DNA from: Cephalotrichum gorgonifer
Lineage: Eukaryota > Ascomycota > Sordariomycetes > Microascales > Microascaceae
Direction: 5' to 3'
DNA: 64,000 nucleotides
Assembly (NCBI GenBank): GCA_900312665.1
Contig: ONZQ02000005.1
Span: 1,033,077 to 1,097,076, forward strand
In this document: positions 63,763 through 64,000 of the stretch, in pieces
Numbering within the stretch: the stretch's first letter is position 1
Layout: every line of letters begins with the position of its first letter
Made by a program: the position numbers and the translations under genes
The notes under the pieces: model-generated
Seen by the model: the letters and a program-made list of their open reading frames with translations, nothing else
What the model was told of the DNA's origin: nothing
Databases searched by the model: none

Positions 63763-64000
63763 ATGCGTTTCCTCTGCCTCCATGGGAGGGCGACTTCTGC
63801 ACAGGTGAGAATAAGGAGCAGCTCAAAACAGCAAACATGGGAAACTGAATGGAAAAAACTGACAAGCAGGGCACCAAGATCTTTGAGCTCCAAACAGGTG
63901 AGAGTTAGACGGCGGAGTTAATGCTGTAGTGGCCCTGTCTCTTCGCTGGCATTTCAGTTCCGTCAGGGGAAGGGGCAGATGGAGCACCATAGAACCCTGC
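63763..64000 (+). CDS. FSH1-type serine hydrolase, 5' end only (runs off window)
   Basis: Exon 1 63763-63804 reads MRFLCLHGRATSAQ, the characteristic N-terminus of fungal FSH1 serine hydrolases (MRFLCLHGxGTNxxI). Intron 63805-63869 (GTGAGA..AGCAG, phase 0), exon 2 63870-63897 reads GTKIFELQT, matching the family IFELQT, with a donor GTGAGA at 63898 and an acceptor TTTCAG at 63957. The next exon gives a family-like FRQG only in a frame one base off the predicted splice phase; in the predicted phase a TAG follows within 12 codons. Either a splice site is misplaced, a base is wrong, or the gene is broken. The catalytic Ser, Asp and His would lie beyond the window. Confidence 0.55.

Overview
The window is nuclear DNA of a filamentous ascomycete (Pezizomycotina). 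The genes have short GT..AG introns of about 50-100 bp with CTAAC/CTGAC-like branch sites. They encode secreted plant-cell-wall enzymes (GH11, GH95, AA9, a GMC oxidoreductase), Pth11-like rhodopsin-domain proteins, an allantoate-permease-type MFS carrier, NRPS and P450 relics, and Copia-type retroelement debris. The species cannot be told from this sequence. No tRNA, rRNA or CRISPR array was found.

Layout. 1-9.9 kb is gene-poor: a G-rich minisatellite, homopolymer tracts and decayed coding patches, including a PDR-type ABC transporter relic at 8.1-8.5 kb. 9.95-14.4 kb holds one large gene for a protein I do not recognise: repeated basic N-terminal modules, an acidic tract, a cysteine-rich putative zinc site, and an assembly gap inside the repeats. 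15.8-26.1 kb is a cell-wall-degradation block: the C-terminal half of a GH95 gene (+), GH11 xylanase (+), GMC oxidoreductase (-, frameshifted), a DUF1295 membrane-protein gene (-, frameshifted), the N-terminal half of GH95 (-), and an intact secreted alpha/beta hydrolase (+). The two GH95 halves face each other so that re-inverting about 6.7 kb would bring them together.

28.9-34.5 kb has an intact D-amino-acid-oxidase-family gene next to a decayed C-A-T-C nonribosomal peptide synthetase. 37.0-38.7 kb is an MFS transporter. 38.7-42.8 kb is mostly empty, with an LTR-like repeat relic, a possible small cysteine-containing exon and an NB-ARC/STAND-like fragment. 42.9-43.9 kb is a second alpha/beta hydrolase. 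46.7-48.1 kb is a rhodopsin-domain gene, 49.2-50.3 kb a broken Copia gag, 51.5-52.5 kb a secreted protein of unknown function, 53.2-54.3 kb an AA9 LPMO, 55.3-56.5 kb a P450 pseudogene, 57.7-59.2 kb a Tri101-like acyltransferase, 61.2-62.6 kb a second rhodopsin-domain gene, and 63.76 kb to the edge the start of an FSH1-type serine hydrolase.

The main theme is genome turnover. Intact secreted hydrolases and surface receptors sit beside pseudogenised neighbours (GH95, GMC, DUF1295, NRPS, P450, ABC, gag). Some single-base frameshifts lie at homopolymers and could be uncorrected sequencing errors. The internal NRPS deletion, the 8-bp duplication in the GMC gene, the split GH95 and the many stops in the P450 cannot be explained that way.
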